A stretch of DNA of 64,000 nucleotides, taken from JBGSMF01 sp964651475. GTDB lineage: Bacteria > Chloroflexota > Anaerolineae > Fen-1058. Both the position numbers and the translations under genes were made by a program. Below are positions 19,495-29,048 of the stretch, piece by piece (the stretch's first letter is position 1; each line of letters opens with the position of its first letter). Below the pieces are notes generated by a model that did not search any database, was not told where the DNA came from, and was given only the letters and a program-made list of their open reading frames with translations. Where the stretch lies: positions 13,630 to 77,629 of the forward strand of contig CAZYXV010000021.1 in NCBI GenBank assembly GCA_964651475.1. Reading direction: 5' to 3'.

Positions 19495-20346
19495 ATGGAA
19501 CGCAAAAAAGTAACTCTCCCCGATCTTCAAGCCAAGAAGGAACGCGGCGAGCCGATCACCATGCTCACCGCCTACGATTGTGTTTTGGCGCAAGCCTGCG
19601 ACCGCGCCGGGATAGATATTTTGCTGGTAGGCGATAGTTACGGCATGGTGGTGCTGGGCTACGACAGCACCGTGCCGGTGACGATGGACGAAATGATCAT
19701 CGCTTGTCAGGCCGTGGCGCGCGGGGCCAAATCGGCCTTGCTGGTGGGCGACATGCCCTTCATGTCTTACCAGGCCGACGCCGCCGAGGCCGTGCGCAAC
19801 GCCGGGCGCTTTCTCAAAGAGGCCAACATGGACGCCATCAAGCTGGAAGGCGGGCGCGAAGTGGCGCCCATCACGCGCGCGATTACGGACGCCGGCATCG
19901 CCGTGATGGGGCACATTGGCCTGACGCCGCAGAGCATCAGCAAGCTGGGCGGCTATCGCACGCAGGGCGCTAACGCCCGCGCCGCGCGCAAGTTGCTGGA
20001 TGACGCGCTGGCGCTGCAAGACGCCGGCTGCTTTAGCATCGTGCTGGAAAAAGTGCCCGAGCGCGTGGCCGAGTTAATCTCTCAAAAGCTGACCATCCCC
20101 ACCATCGGCATTGGCGCGGGCGTGAATTGCGACGGCCAGGTGCTGGTCATCCACGACGTGCTGGGTTTGTTCGAGCGCTTTACGCCCAAGTTTGTCAAAA
20201 AGTACGCCCAACTCCATCAACCTATCGCCGAGGCGTTGGCCGCTTACAAAGCCGACGTGGAGAGCCGCGCCTTCCCCGCCGCCGAACACTCCTTCAGCAT
20301 GGCCCAAGACGAATGGCAGCAATTCCTGGAGTCGCTCGATGAGTGA
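19495..20346 (+). CDS. panB: 3-methyl-2-oxobutanoate (ketopantoate) hydroxymethyltransferase
   Basis: 283 aa. It transfers a hydroxymethyl group from 5,10-methylene-THF to 2-oxoisovalerate, the first committed step of pantothenate synthesis. Family hallmarks: MLTAYDCVLAQACDRAGIDI, VGDSYGMVVLGYDSTVPVT, LVGDMPFMSYQ, NAGRFLKEANMDAIKLEGG and VIHDVLGLF. The start MERKKVTL is chosen because AAAGGTG lies 7 nt upstream; the in-frame ATG at 19456 has no such site. It heads the panB-panE-panC-coaX run, and its last codons overlap the panE start. Confidence 0.97.
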   Translation: MERKKVTLPDLQAKKERGEPITMLTAYDCVLAQACDRAGIDILLVGDSYGMVVLGYDSTVPVTMDEMIIACQAVARGAKSALLVGDMPFMSYQADAAEAVRNAGRFLKEANMDAIKLEGGREVAPITRAITDAGIAVMGHIGLTPQSISKLGGYRTQGANARAARKLLDDALALQDAGCFSIVLEKVPERVAELISQKLTIPTIGIGAGVNCDGQVLVIHDVLGLFERFTPKFVKKYAQLHQPIAEALAAYKADVESRAFPAAEHSFSMAQDEWQQFLESLDE

Positions 20347-21310
20347 GACGGCAAATATCGAACACCCAGCACCCAATACCCCACAAGTCACCATCATTGG
20401 CACGGGCGCCATGGCGTGCCTGTTCGGCGCGAGGCTGGCCCCCCTGGCCCCGGTCACCATGATCGGCACGTGGGAGGAAGGTGTGCGGGCGCTGCAACAA
20501 AATGGCGTCTGCTTTGTGCAAGGCAGCGAGGAGACGGTTGTGCCAGTGCGGGCACTAGATCGTCCCGCTGGCGCGCAGGCCGACGTGGTGTTGGTGCTGG
20601 TCAAGGGTTACCAGACCGAACGCGCCGCGCAGTGGGCGGCGCAAATTCTGGGGGCGGAGGGCATTGCGCTCACGCTGCAAAACGGGCTGGGCAACCTGGA
20701 TAAACTCATCGAAGCGGTGGGACCGGAGCGGGCGGCGATGGGCGTTTCGATGCAGGGCGCAACGCTCTTGGGGCCGGGGCGCGTCCGGCACGGCGGCAAT
20801 GGCCCCACCACGCTGGCAAGCACTCCCGCCACCGAAGCGCGTTTGCGGCGCGTGGCCGAACTGTTCCGGCAAGCCGGGTTCGAGACACACCTCACGGGCG
20901 ACGTGCGCGCGCTGGTGTGGGGCAAACTCGTCGTCAACACCGCCATCAACGCCCTCACCGCCATCTTGCGCGTGCCCAACGGCGCGCTGGCTGAACATCC
21001 CGACGCGCGCGCCGTGATGGCCGCCGCCGCGCGCGAAACCGCCGAGGTGGCCGAGGCGTTGGGCATCGCCCTATCCTATCCCGACCCGGCCGAGCGCGCC
21101 GTGCAGGTGGCGCAAATGACGGCGGCCAATCACTCGTCTACCTTGCAAGACGTGCTGCGCGGCACCCCCACCGAAATCGAAGCCATTAACGGGGCCGTGG
21201 TAAAAATCGCGCGCGAGTTGGGCGTCAGTACGCCAGTGAATGAGACATTGCTCAGGCTCGTGCGCGCCATCGAGGCAAGGAAACAAGGAAAAGAGTTATG
21301 CAAACCGTAA
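20339..21310 (+). CDS. panE: 2-dehydropantoate 2-reductase (ketopantoate reductase)
   Basis: 323 aa. NADPH-dependent reduction of ketopantoate to pantoate. The Rossmann glycine motif is TIIGTGAMACLFGARLA near the N-terminus. The catalytic Lys is in LVWGKLVVNTAINALTAIL, and the C-terminal substrate-binding segment has PTEIEAINGAVVKIARELG and TPVNETLLRLV. The ATG at 20339 overlaps the panB stop by 8 nt, and the 3' end overlaps panC by 13 nt, so the genes are probably translationally coupled. Confidence 0.95.
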   Translation: MSETANIEHPAPNTPQVTIIGTGAMACLFGARLAPLAPVTMIGTWEEGVRALQQNGVCFVQGSEETVVPVRALDRPAGAQADVVLVLVKGYQTERAAQWAAQILGAEGIALTLQNGLGNLDKLIEAVGPERAAMGVSMQGATLLGPGRVRHGGNGPTTLASTPATEARLRRVAELFRQAGFETHLTGDVRALVWGKLVVNTAINALTAILRVPNGALAEHPDARAVMAAAARETAEVAEALGIALSYPDPAERAVQVAQMTAANHSSTLQDVLRGTPTEIEAINGAVVKIARELGVSTPVNETLLRLVRAIEARKQGKELCKP

Positions 21311-22131
21311 AAACAATCTCTGATCTCAGGCCAATACGCCAGGGCGCGCCCGGTGCGTGGGGGCTGGTACCGACGATGGGCTATTTGCACGAGGGGCATC
21401 TATCCCTGTGCCGCCGCGCCAGGGCCGAATGTGACAAGGTGGGCGTGAGCATTTTTGTCAATCCCACCCAATTTGGGCCAAGCGAAGACCTGGCGCGCTA
21501 TCCGCGCAACCTGCGGCGCGACCTGGAACTGTTGGAAGGCGTGGGCGCGGATCTAGTGTTCACGCCCGAGGCAAGTGAAATCTATCCACCCGATTTTCAG
21601 ACCCGCGTGGTGGTGGAAAACGTGACCAGGCCGCTCGAAGGCGCGGCGCGCCCGGGTCATTTTCAGGGCGTGGCGACGGTGGTGGCCAAGTTGTTCAACA
21701 TCTTTCAGCCCCACAAAGCCTACTTTGGGCAAAAAGATGCTCAACAAGTAGCCGTTATCAAGCAGATGGCGCGCGACCTGGATTTTCCGCTCGAAATTGT
21801 GGTGTGCCCCACCGTGCGCGAGCCGGACGGCCTGGCCATGTCCAGCCGCAACACCTATCTCAATCCGCGCGAGCGCCAGGCGGCGACGGTGTTGTATCGC
21901 GCGTTGTGCGCTGCCAAATCGCTGTGGGATGCCGGGCAGCGCGACGGCGAGGCGCTGCGCCAGGCGATGCAAGGCGTGCTGGCGGGTGAGCCGCTGGCTC
22001 GGCCCGAATACGTCAGCGCCGCCGACCCACTCACGCTGGCCGAGATGGATACGGCCCGGCGCGGCGCGTTGCTTTCGATGGCGGTGCGCATAGGTGCGAC
22101 GCGGCTGATTGACAATTTTCTTTTGGAGTAA
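21298..22131 (+). CDS. panC: Pantoate--beta-alanine ligase (pantothenate synthetase)
   Basis: 277 aa. ATP-dependent condensation of pantoate and beta-alanine. The nucleotidyltransferase HIGH-type motif is in PTMGYLHEGHLSLCRRA, followed by FVNPTQFGPSEDLARYPR. GQKDAQQVAVIKQM and the KMSKS-like MSSRNTYL are also present. There is no panD (aspartate decarboxylase, the beta-alanine source) beside it, so that gene must be elsewhere or be replaced. The GGAG of its own 3' end serves coaX. Confidence 0.97.
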   Translation: MQTVKTISDLRPIRQGAPGAWGLVPTMGYLHEGHLSLCRRARAECDKVGVSIFVNPTQFGPSEDLARYPRNLRRDLELLEGVGADLVFTPEASEIYPPDFQTRVVVENVTRPLEGAARPGHFQGVATVVAKLFNIFQPHKAYFGQKDAQQVAVIKQMARDLDFPLEIVVCPTVREPDGLAMSSRNTYLNPRERQAATVLYRALCAAKSLWDAGQRDGEALRQAMQGVLAGEPLARPEYVSAADPLTLAEMDTARRGALLSMAVRIGATRLIDNFLLE

Positions 22132-22135
22132 CGGC

Positions 22136-22900
22136 ATGCTGCTCTGCATTGACGTTGGCAATTCCAATATCAAGTTTGGATTATTTCGCGGCGACGAGTT
22201 GGCGGCCAGCTGGCGCGTCTCGACCAATCGCGCGCAGCTCACCGACGAGTACGCCATGCTCTTGTTGAATCTGTTCGCCTCGCAAGGCATCCACGCGCGC
22301 GAGGTGAGCGGCTGCGCCATCTCGTGCGTCGTCCCGCCGCTCACGCCAGTGATGGGCGAGTTGGCGCGCCGCTATCTGGGCCAAGAACCGGTCATCGTGG
22401 GGCCGGGTGTGCGCACTGGCGTGCATATCCGCATTGACCATCCGGCCGAGGCCGGCTCGGATCGCATTGTCAACGCCGCCGCCACGTACCGCCTTTATGG
22501 CGGGCCGGCCATCGCCATCGCTTTTGGCACAGCCACCGCCTTTGACGTCATCAATGCCGGAGGGGATTACGTGGGGGGCGCCATTGCGCCAGGATTGGCC
22601 ATTGGCGCGGAGGCCTTGTTTCGTTTCGCCGCCAAGCTGCCGCAGGTCGAGCTGGCCCGTCCGCCGCACGCCATCGGCAAAAACACCATCCACTCTATGC
22701 AATCCGGCCTGATTTTCGGCTACGCCGGGCTGGTCGAGGGACTGGTCAAACGTTTGAGCGCCGAGCTTGGGCCGCGCGTGCGCGTGGTGGCGACGGGAGG
22801 GCTGGCGGACGTGGTGGCCGCCGAGACCGACGTCATCGAAGCCGTCGAACCGCACCTGACGATGATTGGCCTCAAATTGATTCACGCCCTGAACACCTGA
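22136..22900 (+). CDS. coaX: Type III pantothenate kinase
   Basis: 254 aa. It phosphorylates pantothenate, the first step from pantothenate to CoA. ASKHA-fold motifs: MLLCIDVGNSNIKFGLF (phosphate 1), AGSDRIVNAAA, and GTATAFDVINAGGDYVGGAI (phosphate 2/adenosine). The start is at 22136, 4 bp after the panC stop, with TTGGAG upstream. Placing the kinase with panBEC makes this a pathway operon running from ketoisovalerate to phosphopantothenate. Confidence 0.95.
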   Translation: MLLCIDVGNSNIKFGLFRGDELAASWRVSTNRAQLTDEYAMLLLNLFASQGIHAREVSGCAISCVVPPLTPVMGELARRYLGQEPVIVGPGVRTGVHIRIDHPAEAGSDRIVNAAATYRLYGGPAIAIAFGTATAFDVINAGGDYVGGAIAPGLAIGAEALFRFAAKLPQVELARPPHAIGKNTIHSMQSGLIFGYAGLVEGLVKRLSAELGPRVRVVATGGLADVVAAETDVIEAVEPHLTMIGLKLIHALNT

Positions 22901-23022
22901 CTCCGACGATGTGGTAAAATTGATACGTATTGCGGGCGTCCTCTGAACGACGAATAAAACGCAAGCGCGACGCGTGAAACGTAATAACCGCTTTGCAGAT
23001 TACGCAGCATGGAGCAACACCA

Positions 23023-24003
23023 ATGATTCGAGTGATGTACCGTTCCGGCAAAGGCGTGCTTATGCACGATTATCCGCCGGACGATATTGCGGAAGCCTTG
23101 CGCGACAAGAACGGCATGGTGTGGGTAGACTGGCTCACCTCGCCGCCGGAAGAGTGTGAGCCTATCTTGCGCGACGTGTTCGGCTTTCACCCGCTGGCGA
23201 TTGACGACGCGCTGCACGAAGAACACGTGCCCAAGATAGACGAGTGGGGCGATTACGTCTACATCGCCCTGCACGGCGTCAACTTTAAGCGCGAGTGGGA
23301 GGCGCTGGATACGGACGAACTGGACATCTTTTTGGGGCGCAATTATCTCGTCACGTATCATTTCGATCCCATCCCATCCATAGATCGGATGTGGGACGCG
23401 TGCGGGCGCGATAATCGCCACGTGCGCGGCGGCCCCGATCACGTGCTGTACGAAGTCATTGACGCCGTGGTAGCTGACTATATGAAAGTGATGGACGAGC
23501 TGGACGAGGCGATTGACCTGATCGAAGACGAGGTATTTGGCGACCCGACCCCCAAGACATTGGAGCGCATCTTTGCGCTCAAGCGAGCCGTCTTGAGGTT
23601 GCGCCGCATTCTCTCGCCGCAGCGCGAGGTGCTCAACAAGCTGGCGCGCGACGATTACAAGGTCATTGACGCCAAAGATCGCATTTACTTTCGCGACGTG
23701 TACGATCATCTGGTGCGCCTGTACGATCTCAACGAGAGCCTGCGCGACCTGGTGGGCGGGGCGCTGGATACCTACCTGTCAGTCACGTCGAACAATATCA
23801 ACGTCATTATGAAGACGTTAACCATCGTCACCGTCTTGTTCATGCCGGTTTCGTTCCTGGCCGGTTTTTGGGGAATGAACTTTTTTGGACCGATCAATGA
23901 CCCCGGATGGGCTAATCCCATCGTGCTGGGTACAACACTGGCCATAATGGTGGGCATCCCCTTGGGCATGGCCTGGTGGATGCGGCGGCAGAATTGGTTG
24001 TGA
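23023..24003 (+). CDS. CorA-family divalent cation transporter
   Basis: 326 aa. A large N-terminal cytoplasmic domain (FHPLAIDDALHEEHVPKIDE, then a long helical region) is followed by two C-terminal transmembrane helices. The signature is FLAGFWGMNFFGPINDPGW: GMN at the pore after TM1, then a loop and TM2 VLGTTLAIMVGIPLGMAWW with the basic tail MRRQNWL. It is expected to conduct Mg2+ or Co2+ as a homopentamer. The start MIRVMYRS is preferred, with GGAG upstream; an in-frame ATG lies at 22993. It is 122 bp after coaX and may have its own promoter. Confidence 0.9.
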   Translation: MIRVMYRSGKGVLMHDYPPDDIAEALRDKNGMVWVDWLTSPPEECEPILRDVFGFHPLAIDDALHEEHVPKIDEWGDYVYIALHGVNFKREWEALDTDELDIFLGRNYLVTYHFDPIPSIDRMWDACGRDNRHVRGGPDHVLYEVIDAVVADYMKVMDELDEAIDLIEDEVFGDPTPKTLERIFALKRAVLRLRRILSPQREVLNKLARDDYKVIDAKDRIYFRDVYDHLVRLYDLNESLRDLVGGALDTYLSVTSNNINVIMKTLTIVTVLFMPVSFLAGFWGMNFFGPINDPGWANPIVLGTTLAIMVGIPLGMAWWMRRQNWL

Positions 24004-24013
24004 TGGAGACGAG

Positions 24014-25171
24014 ATGTACGAGACAAGACAAAACGGCGTAACGTGCGGGCTGGCGCTATTGCTGGTCGTGTTGGGATTGTGCGCGGGCACATTGGGCGGC
24101 GGCGTGGCCGGCGGCGCGGTGGCGTACAGGCTGGCGCGCTCGGGGCCAGCCGCCGCGCCTGCGCCGGTCGTGACCCGCGAAGCGCCGGCAACGTCGTTGC
24201 GATTAGAAACCTCGTCGGCGGTGATAGACGCCGTAGCGCGCGTGCGCCCGGCCGTGGTGACGGTGCTCAACACGCAGCGCGCGCAGCAAATTTTTACCTT
24301 TTGGGGCATGCAAAGGATCCAGCCCAAATCGTCCGGCTCGGGCGTCATTATTTCGCAGGACGGCTATATCGTCACCAATAATCACGTGGTCGAAAACTGG
24401 CAAACGCTGGAGGTGATTTACGCCAACGGCGACAAGGCGACGGCGCGTTTTATCGGCGCCGATCCGTATGCCGATACCGCCGTGATCAAGGTGGACGGCG
24501 CGCCGCCGGCGGTGGCCGAGTTTGGCGATTCCAGCGCGCTCCAGCCCGGCGAGACGGTCATCGCCATCGGCAGCGCGCTGGGCGATTTTAAAAATACAGT
24601 GACGCTGGGCGTGGTCAGCGCGCTGGAGCGCAGCCTGGACACCGGCAACGGCTATTCGCTGGAAGGGCTGATCCAGACCGACGCCGCCATCAACCACGGC
24701 AATTCGGGCGGCCCGCTGGTCAACCTGTTGGGGCAAGTGGTGGGCATCAACACCGCCATCGTGCGCGGCGGCGACGCGTCGGGCGATGTGGCCGAAGGGC
24801 TGGGCTTTGCCGTCCCCTCAGCCGTGGTGAGCGACCTGAGCACGCAGCTCATTCAAAAAGGCTACGTAGACCGGCCATCCCTGGGCATTCGTTACGTGAC
24901 GGTCACGCCAGAAATTGCCGGCGCAAATGGCCTGCCGATGGAATGGGGTGTATACATACAGGGCGTCGAGCAGGGCAGCGCCGCCGAGCAAGCCGGCCTG
25001 CGGCGCGGCGACATCATCACGGCCATCGGCAGCGACGCCATCAGCGCGGATACGTCCTATATCAACGCGCTCAACCGCCACCGCGTCGGCGAACAGGTCT
25101 CCATAACCTACTGGCGCGACGGGCGCACTGAAACCACTCAGGCCACCCTGACCAGTGGCCGCTCGCAATAA
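24014..25171 (+). CDS. HtrA/DegP-like membrane-anchored S1C serine protease with one PDZ domain
   Basis: 385 aa. An N-terminal signal anchor (~11-40, CGLALLLVVLGLCAGTLGGG) is followed by a trypsin-like domain with catalytic His124 in TNNHVVENW, Asp154 in YADTAVIKV and Ser231 in HGNSGGPLV. A single C-terminal PDZ domain (~285-375) contains EQGSAAEQAGLRRGDIITAI. It is an extracytoplasmic quality-control protease. It starts 10 bp after the CorA stop with GGAG upstream, so the two are probably co-transcribed. Confidence 0.95.
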   Translation: MYETRQNGVTCGLALLLVVLGLCAGTLGGGVAGGAVAYRLARSGPAAAPAPVVTREAPATSLRLETSSAVIDAVARVRPAVVTVLNTQRAQQIFTFWGMQRIQPKSSGSGVIISQDGYIVTNNHVVENWQTLEVIYANGDKATARFIGADPYADTAVIKVDGAPPAVAEFGDSSALQPGETVIAIGSALGDFKNTVTLGVVSALERSLDTGNGYSLEGLIQTDAAINHGNSGGPLVNLLGQVVGINTAIVRGGDASGDVAEGLGFAVPSAVVSDLSTQLIQKGYVDRPSLGIRYVTVTPEIAGANGLPMEWGVYIQGVEQGSAAEQAGLRRGDIITAIGSDAISADTSYINALNRHRVGEQVSITYWRDGRTETTQATLTSGRSQ

Positions 25172-25262
25172 ACCACGCTTCTTTCCTTTTCTTCGTGGCA
25201 CCACAAGCGTTTGGCGTAAAACAGCAAGTGATAAAAATAGGGCAACTACTCAGCCTCGCTCA

Positions 25263-25309
25263 CCGCGCCGTCCCCGGCGCGGCCAGTAGCGCCCGCCGAG
25301 GACGGCGGG
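25263..25309. repeat. Two adjacent GC-rich hairpins
   Basis: CCGCGCC-GTCCCC-GGCGCGG (25263-25282) and CCCGCCG...CGGCGGG (25292-25309), between the HtrA-like gene and the next beta-helix gene. The first hairpin recurs at 39845-39864 with a different loop. Neither has a clear T-tract. Confidence 0.65.
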
Positions 25310-25338
25310 ACAGCAAGTGAAAAAACAGGAGGTTTAAA

Positions 25339-27609
25339 ATGATTACCAAGCATATCGGGATTGTTTGCTTGACGGTCACACTTGCTTTGCTCGTCGCTGT
25401 AAACGGTTGGCTGCCGCTAAACGACAAGCTCATCCAAGCCGCTCCCGGAGTCCTTTACGTGGCTCCCGGCGGCAATTGCGGCACGGGCGCCCCTTGTTAC
25501 GATACCGTGCAGGCTGCCATAGATGCGTCCGCCTCTGGAGACGAAATTCGCATCGCGGCCGGCGTGTATAGCGGCGTCAACAACCAGGGCGGCAAATCGC
25601 AGGTAGTGTATATCGCCAAGAGCCTGACCCTGCGGGGCGGATATACCACCGCCAACTGGAATACGCCTGACCCGGAAGCCAACGTCACTGAAATCAATGC
25701 TCAAACCTTGGGGCGTGTAGTTTATATCAGCGGCACTGAAACGATTGTCACGCTGGAAGGGTTGCACTTTACCTACGGCGACTCGAGCGGGCTGGGCGGT
25801 CACTCGCCCACTCCTTTTGAAAATTATGATGCGGGCGGGGGGGTGTACGTAGACGGGGCCAGCGTGATTTGTGACCAGTGCGCCATCGGCCACAGCTTTT
25901 CGCCTTCTAATGGCTTTGGCGGGGGACTCTACCTGACTTACGGCGGCCTGACCATGACCGGCACGCTCGTCGAAGAAAATGAGGCGGGCAGCGGCGGGGG
26001 CGTCTATTTGTACAAGACGCAGTCGCAGATTGGCTCAAGCAGCATCTTTTACCTGAACGATGGATCGGCCATCCGAGTGGTAGAGGGAATTTTCACATTG
26101 CAGGATAGCCAGCTTTTGGACAACGAAGGCGGCGGCGTGAGCATCCATAAAGCGCCGGTCGTCATCACAGGCAATGTGATCAGCGGCAGCAATGGGAGTG
26201 GAATCAGTATAGGCGGGGGCGGCAGCGGCGGCAGCATATCCTATAATACCATTCGGGCTAATGTAAACGCCGGGCTTTCCATCGGCGACGGCAACTTTGA
26301 AGTGGCGGGGAATGAGATTGCTTACAACCGTGGCAGCGGCTACGACGACGATCCCGGGGTTATCATTAAACCGGTCTGGGGAGGCGATGTGACGCTGCGC
26401 AACAACCACATCCACCACAACGGCAACACCTACTCTTCGTGCCGCGGCGCAGGGGTGCATATTGACACCGGCCCCAACGGACTGGTGACGCTCGCCGGCA
26501 ATCTCATCGAAGATAATTTCGCCGGCGAAGATGCCGTAATTTCCTCTCACGGTTACGGGGGCGGTGTTTACCTCACGGGTGATAACATCCTCCTGGATGG
26601 CAATATCATTCGCAACAATACCGCCTTTGGCTTCATCCATGCCGGGAACCAGTACTGGGGCGGGCACGGCGGCGGTGTGTACATCAACGATAGCCCAACG
26701 CTGCAAAACAACATCATCGCCGGCAACATTGTCCTCGCTCCCGAAGGCACTCACTTTCACGGTCCCGGCATCTATGTCAACGGCGGCTCGCCCGAGCTGA
26801 TCCACAACACCCTCGCCCAGAACCATGGCGGCGACGGCGTCGGCCTGTATGTGATTCAGGACTCGTCAACCGGCGAGCGTTCGCAAGTGCAGATGTTCAA
26901 CACCATCGTCGCCAGCCACACGGTCGGCATCTACGCGCCAGGTCAAGACGCGGAGAACATTGTCGTGGCTGGTGGCATTCTCTGGTCGGGCAACACCAGC
27001 AATACGTGGGGCAGTGGGACGTTTTTCCTCTCCAACGAGCGCACCGGCGACCCGCGCTTCGTCAATCCGGCCGGCGGCGACTACCACATCGGTTCCGGCT
27101 CGGCGGCGTTGGACAACGGCATCGTGACCGACGTGACCGACGATGTGGACGGCCAGGCGCGCCCGCATTACGGCGGCTATGATTTGGGCGCGGATGAAGC
27201 GTGGGCAGTGGTCGCGGCCAAGTGCGTCGCGCCAACTCAGGCTCTGCCGGGCGAGACGGTCACGTTTACGATTGTCCTGACCAACACCACCGCCGCGTCC
27301 ATGTCGGTGCGCGTGGCCGACGCCTTGCCCGCTCAGATCAACTACATTGGCCCTATCTCTCATACGGGTGGAACTTTGATTTACACCCCCCAGGTCATCA
27401 CGTGGACTGGCTTTGTTGCGCCGATCACGCCAACACGCATCATCTGGGCCGGCCAAGTTGTATCCGATGTGCAACCCGGCGACATCATCTCCAACGTCGC
27501 CGCCATCCGAGACGCTTACGGCGTTTTCCAGACCGACCCCGCTCTGATTCTGGTGCCACAGAGCAGCTACCGTTACGTCTACTTGCCGTTGGTGTTACGG
27601 AACGATTGA
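25339..27609 (+). CDS. Secreted right-handed beta-helix protein with DUF11-like domain and VYLPLVLRN tail
   Basis: 756 aa. A strong AGGAGG Shine-Dalgarno precedes a signal peptide (MITKHIGIVCLTVTLALLVA). APGGNCGTGAPCYDTVQAAID starts a parallel beta-helix of ~530 residues with repeated GGGVY, NNI-I and GN-I motifs, as in the giant protein at 7.3 kb. A choice-of-anchor/DUF11-like module follows (~630-740, PGETVTFTIVLTNTTAASMS). The C-terminus is SSYRYVYLPLVLRND, the same tail type as RQVYMPIVLKNY. It is probably an extracellular carbohydrate-binding or adhesin-like protein; no lyase catalytic residues were identified. Confidence 0.85.
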   Translation: MITKHIGIVCLTVTLALLVAVNGWLPLNDKLIQAAPGVLYVAPGGNCGTGAPCYDTVQAAIDASASGDEIRIAAGVYSGVNNQGGKSQVVYIAKSLTLRGGYTTANWNTPDPEANVTEINAQTLGRVVYISGTETIVTLEGLHFTYGDSSGLGGHSPTPFENYDAGGGVYVDGASVICDQCAIGHSFSPSNGFGGGLYLTYGGLTMTGTLVEENEAGSGGGVYLYKTQSQIGSSSIFYLNDGSAIRVVEGIFTLQDSQLLDNEGGGVSIHKAPVVITGNVISGSNGSGISIGGGGSGGSISYNTIRANVNAGLSIGDGNFEVAGNEIAYNRGSGYDDDPGVIIKPVWGGDVTLRNNHIHHNGNTYSSCRGAGVHIDTGPNGLVTLAGNLIEDNFAGEDAVISSHGYGGGVYLTGDNILLDGNIIRNNTAFGFIHAGNQYWGGHGGGVYINDSPTLQNNIIAGNIVLAPEGTHFHGPGIYVNGGSPELIHNTLAQNHGGDGVGLYVIQDSSTGERSQVQMFNTIVASHTVGIYAPGQDAENIVVAGGILWSGNTSNTWGSGTFFLSNERTGDPRFVNPAGGDYHIGSGSAALDNGIVTDVTDDVDGQARPHYGGYDLGADEAWAVVAAKCVAPTQALPGETVTFTIVLTNTTAASMSVRVADALPAQINYIGPISHTGGTLIYTPQVITWTGFVAPITPTRIIWAGQVVSDVQPGDIISNVAAIRDAYGVFQTDPALILVPQSSYRYVYLPLVLRND

Positions 27610-27624
27610 GAGGGTGAAACTTTG

Positions 27625-27693
27625 CCGTAGGAGCGCCCTCCAGGGCGCGAAATTACCTCGGTGACAGTCGCGCCTATGAAGGCGCTCCTACGG
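27625..27693. repeat. GTAGGAGCGCC palindromic element, copy 1
   Basis: CCGTAGGAGCGCC (27625-27637) is the exact reverse complement of GGCGCTCCTACGG (27681-27693). Further self-complementary GGCGCG/CGCGCC blocks lie inside. A near-identical 5' half is at 51818-51830, and a half element is at 54299-54320. Confidence 0.85.
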
Positions 27694-27714
27694 GGATTGG
27701 GAGACAATCTAATT

Positions 27715-28290
27715 TCAGGAAACTCCTGACGCTTGTTCTTTTGGTTTCAGGTCCGCAAACGTCTGACCTTTGAGATAATCTGGAAAAGTGTACACGCCCG
27801 TCATCTGGATAAAGCAGCGATCGGGGAATTTTTCCCAACCGCGCGCCAGGCCGATCCGCAAATATACCTCGCTCGACCGCAATGCCGCTTCCAGCTCAGA
27901 TGCGATCTTGCCGGGAGCGTAACCTTGCCCCCGCAGATTATCGTGGTAATATCGCCACGCCAGGTCAGTCACCGTCAACCGATACCGCACCCCCTCGCCA
28001 TCATTGAAGACGATGCGATACTGCCACTTGCCTTCGGGCGAAAGATCGTGAATGACCCTGGCAACTTCTTGGGGCCGAATAGTTCCCAGGGAACGCGCTC
28101 CTTGGCCGTCTTTGACATAGTGACCAAAATCAGAATAGACCGGCGTTTCAAAGATAGCGCCCACGCTGGGGAACAAGGTCCTGTTCAGTATTTCCTGCCG
28201 GGCCTTTTCATCCACTTGCTTGACGAACCGCACTGACGCGGGATTGTAGCGATGGTCTTCCGTATGAGGCGGCTGCGGGGTCGGCTGCAA
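27715..28290 (-). CDS. Uncharacterised protein downstream of DUF488
   Basis: 191 aa if started at the TTG at 28290, which overlaps the DUF488 frame by 83 nt. A GTG about 18 codons later (VRFVKQVDEK) is an alternative start with less overlap. No signal peptide or membrane segment. Recognisable stretches are FPSVGAIFETPVYSDFGHYV, RIVFNDGEGVRYRLTVTDLAW and CFIQMTGVYTFPDYLKG. I have seen similar beta-rich proteins next to DUF488 genes, possibly OB-fold-like, but cannot assign a function. The tight coupling to DUF488 suggests a shared role. Confidence 0.65.
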   Translation of the reverse strand: MQPTPQPPHTEDHRYNPASVRFVKQVDEKARQEILNRTLFPSVGAIFETPVYSDFGHYVKDGQGARSLGTIRPQEVARVIHDLSPEGKWQYRIVFNDGEGVRYRLTVTDLAWRYYHDNLRGQGYAPGKIASELEAALRSSEVYLRIGLARGWEKFPDRCFIQMTGVYTFPDYLKGQTFADLKPKEQASGVS

Positions 28291-28834
28291 AAGACAGCAA
28301 ACTCAATTGCTCCGCCGGCTTTTCGTTGACCGACTTGAGGATAGATCGGGCGCTAAACACTGCGCCGTCGCCGCGAATATGTTGAACATCTACTTCGGGA
28401 TGCTCGGCCATGAGATACTGCGCAATCAAGTGATGCCGGTGACACTCGGCCGGGTTTTCTTCGCTGCACATAATAGCCGTTGTCTGCTCGTCAGCCAGCT
28501 CCAACGACCGCTCTATCCCTTTGATGAACCACGGGCGTTTCATCACCTCGGGATAATCCACCTCGTGCAAATAATCGGTTCCTTCCGCGGGAATTGTTTT
28601 ACTCTTGTAACACAGCGGGTCCGACGGGCGGCCCCCCAGGTATCTGCCCGCGTAAGCGTATTGAATGTCGCGTTGCGGCAACGTGCCTTCCAGGTTCTCT
28701 TTATTAAACTGTGGATTGTAACGGCTGTACGGCGCGGTGCGCACATCCACCAGCGTCATGACGCCATTGTCTTCCAGCAAGCGGATAAATTTTTCCAGGT
28801 TATGATTACTGTGACCAATTGTTAAAAGTTTCAT
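28208..28834 (-). CDS. DUF488 family protein
   Basis: 208 aa. The start MKLLTIGHSNHN is chosen because GAGG lies 6 nt upstream. It has the DUF488 signature: TIGHSNHNLEKFIRLL, LVDVRTAPYSRYNPQFN, YLGGRPSDP and, near the C-terminus, MCSEENPAECHRHHLIA. The family is uncharacterised, and the conserved Cys/His suggest a catalytic or metal site. Its last ~80 nt overlap the following gene. Confidence 0.88.
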   Translation of the reverse strand: MKLLTIGHSNHNLEKFIRLLEDNGVMTLVDVRTAPYSRYNPQFNKENLEGTLPQRDIQYAYAGRYLGGRPSDPLCYKSKTIPAEGTDYLHEVDYPEVMKRPWFIKGIERSLELADEQTTAIMCSEENPAECHRHHLIAQYLMAEHPEVDVQHIRGDGAVFSARSILKSVNEKPAEQLSLLSFAADPAAASYGRPSLQSRVSAVRQASG

Positions 28835-29048
28835 TTTCGCCTCTTGCTGCAATCGGGTCAGTCTTTACCAGGTACTCGCCTTTGAACAACCCAACGCTGG
28901 AAAATATGGGCGCGGCTGCTTTCAGGGGGGTCAATGCCTTGCGCAGCGCGGTATAGCATCGCGCCGGGCGTAAACATCTGGTCTGGCTATGCCGAAAATG
29001 CTCAGATCACGTAGAAGAGTGCGGCAGAGCATTAAAAATACCCCCGGT

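Noticed and set aside
28853..29048. Small minus-strand frame ending in QRRVPGKD upstream of DUF488
   Set aside because: About 39 codons after a stop, with no ribosome-binding site and no recognised family.
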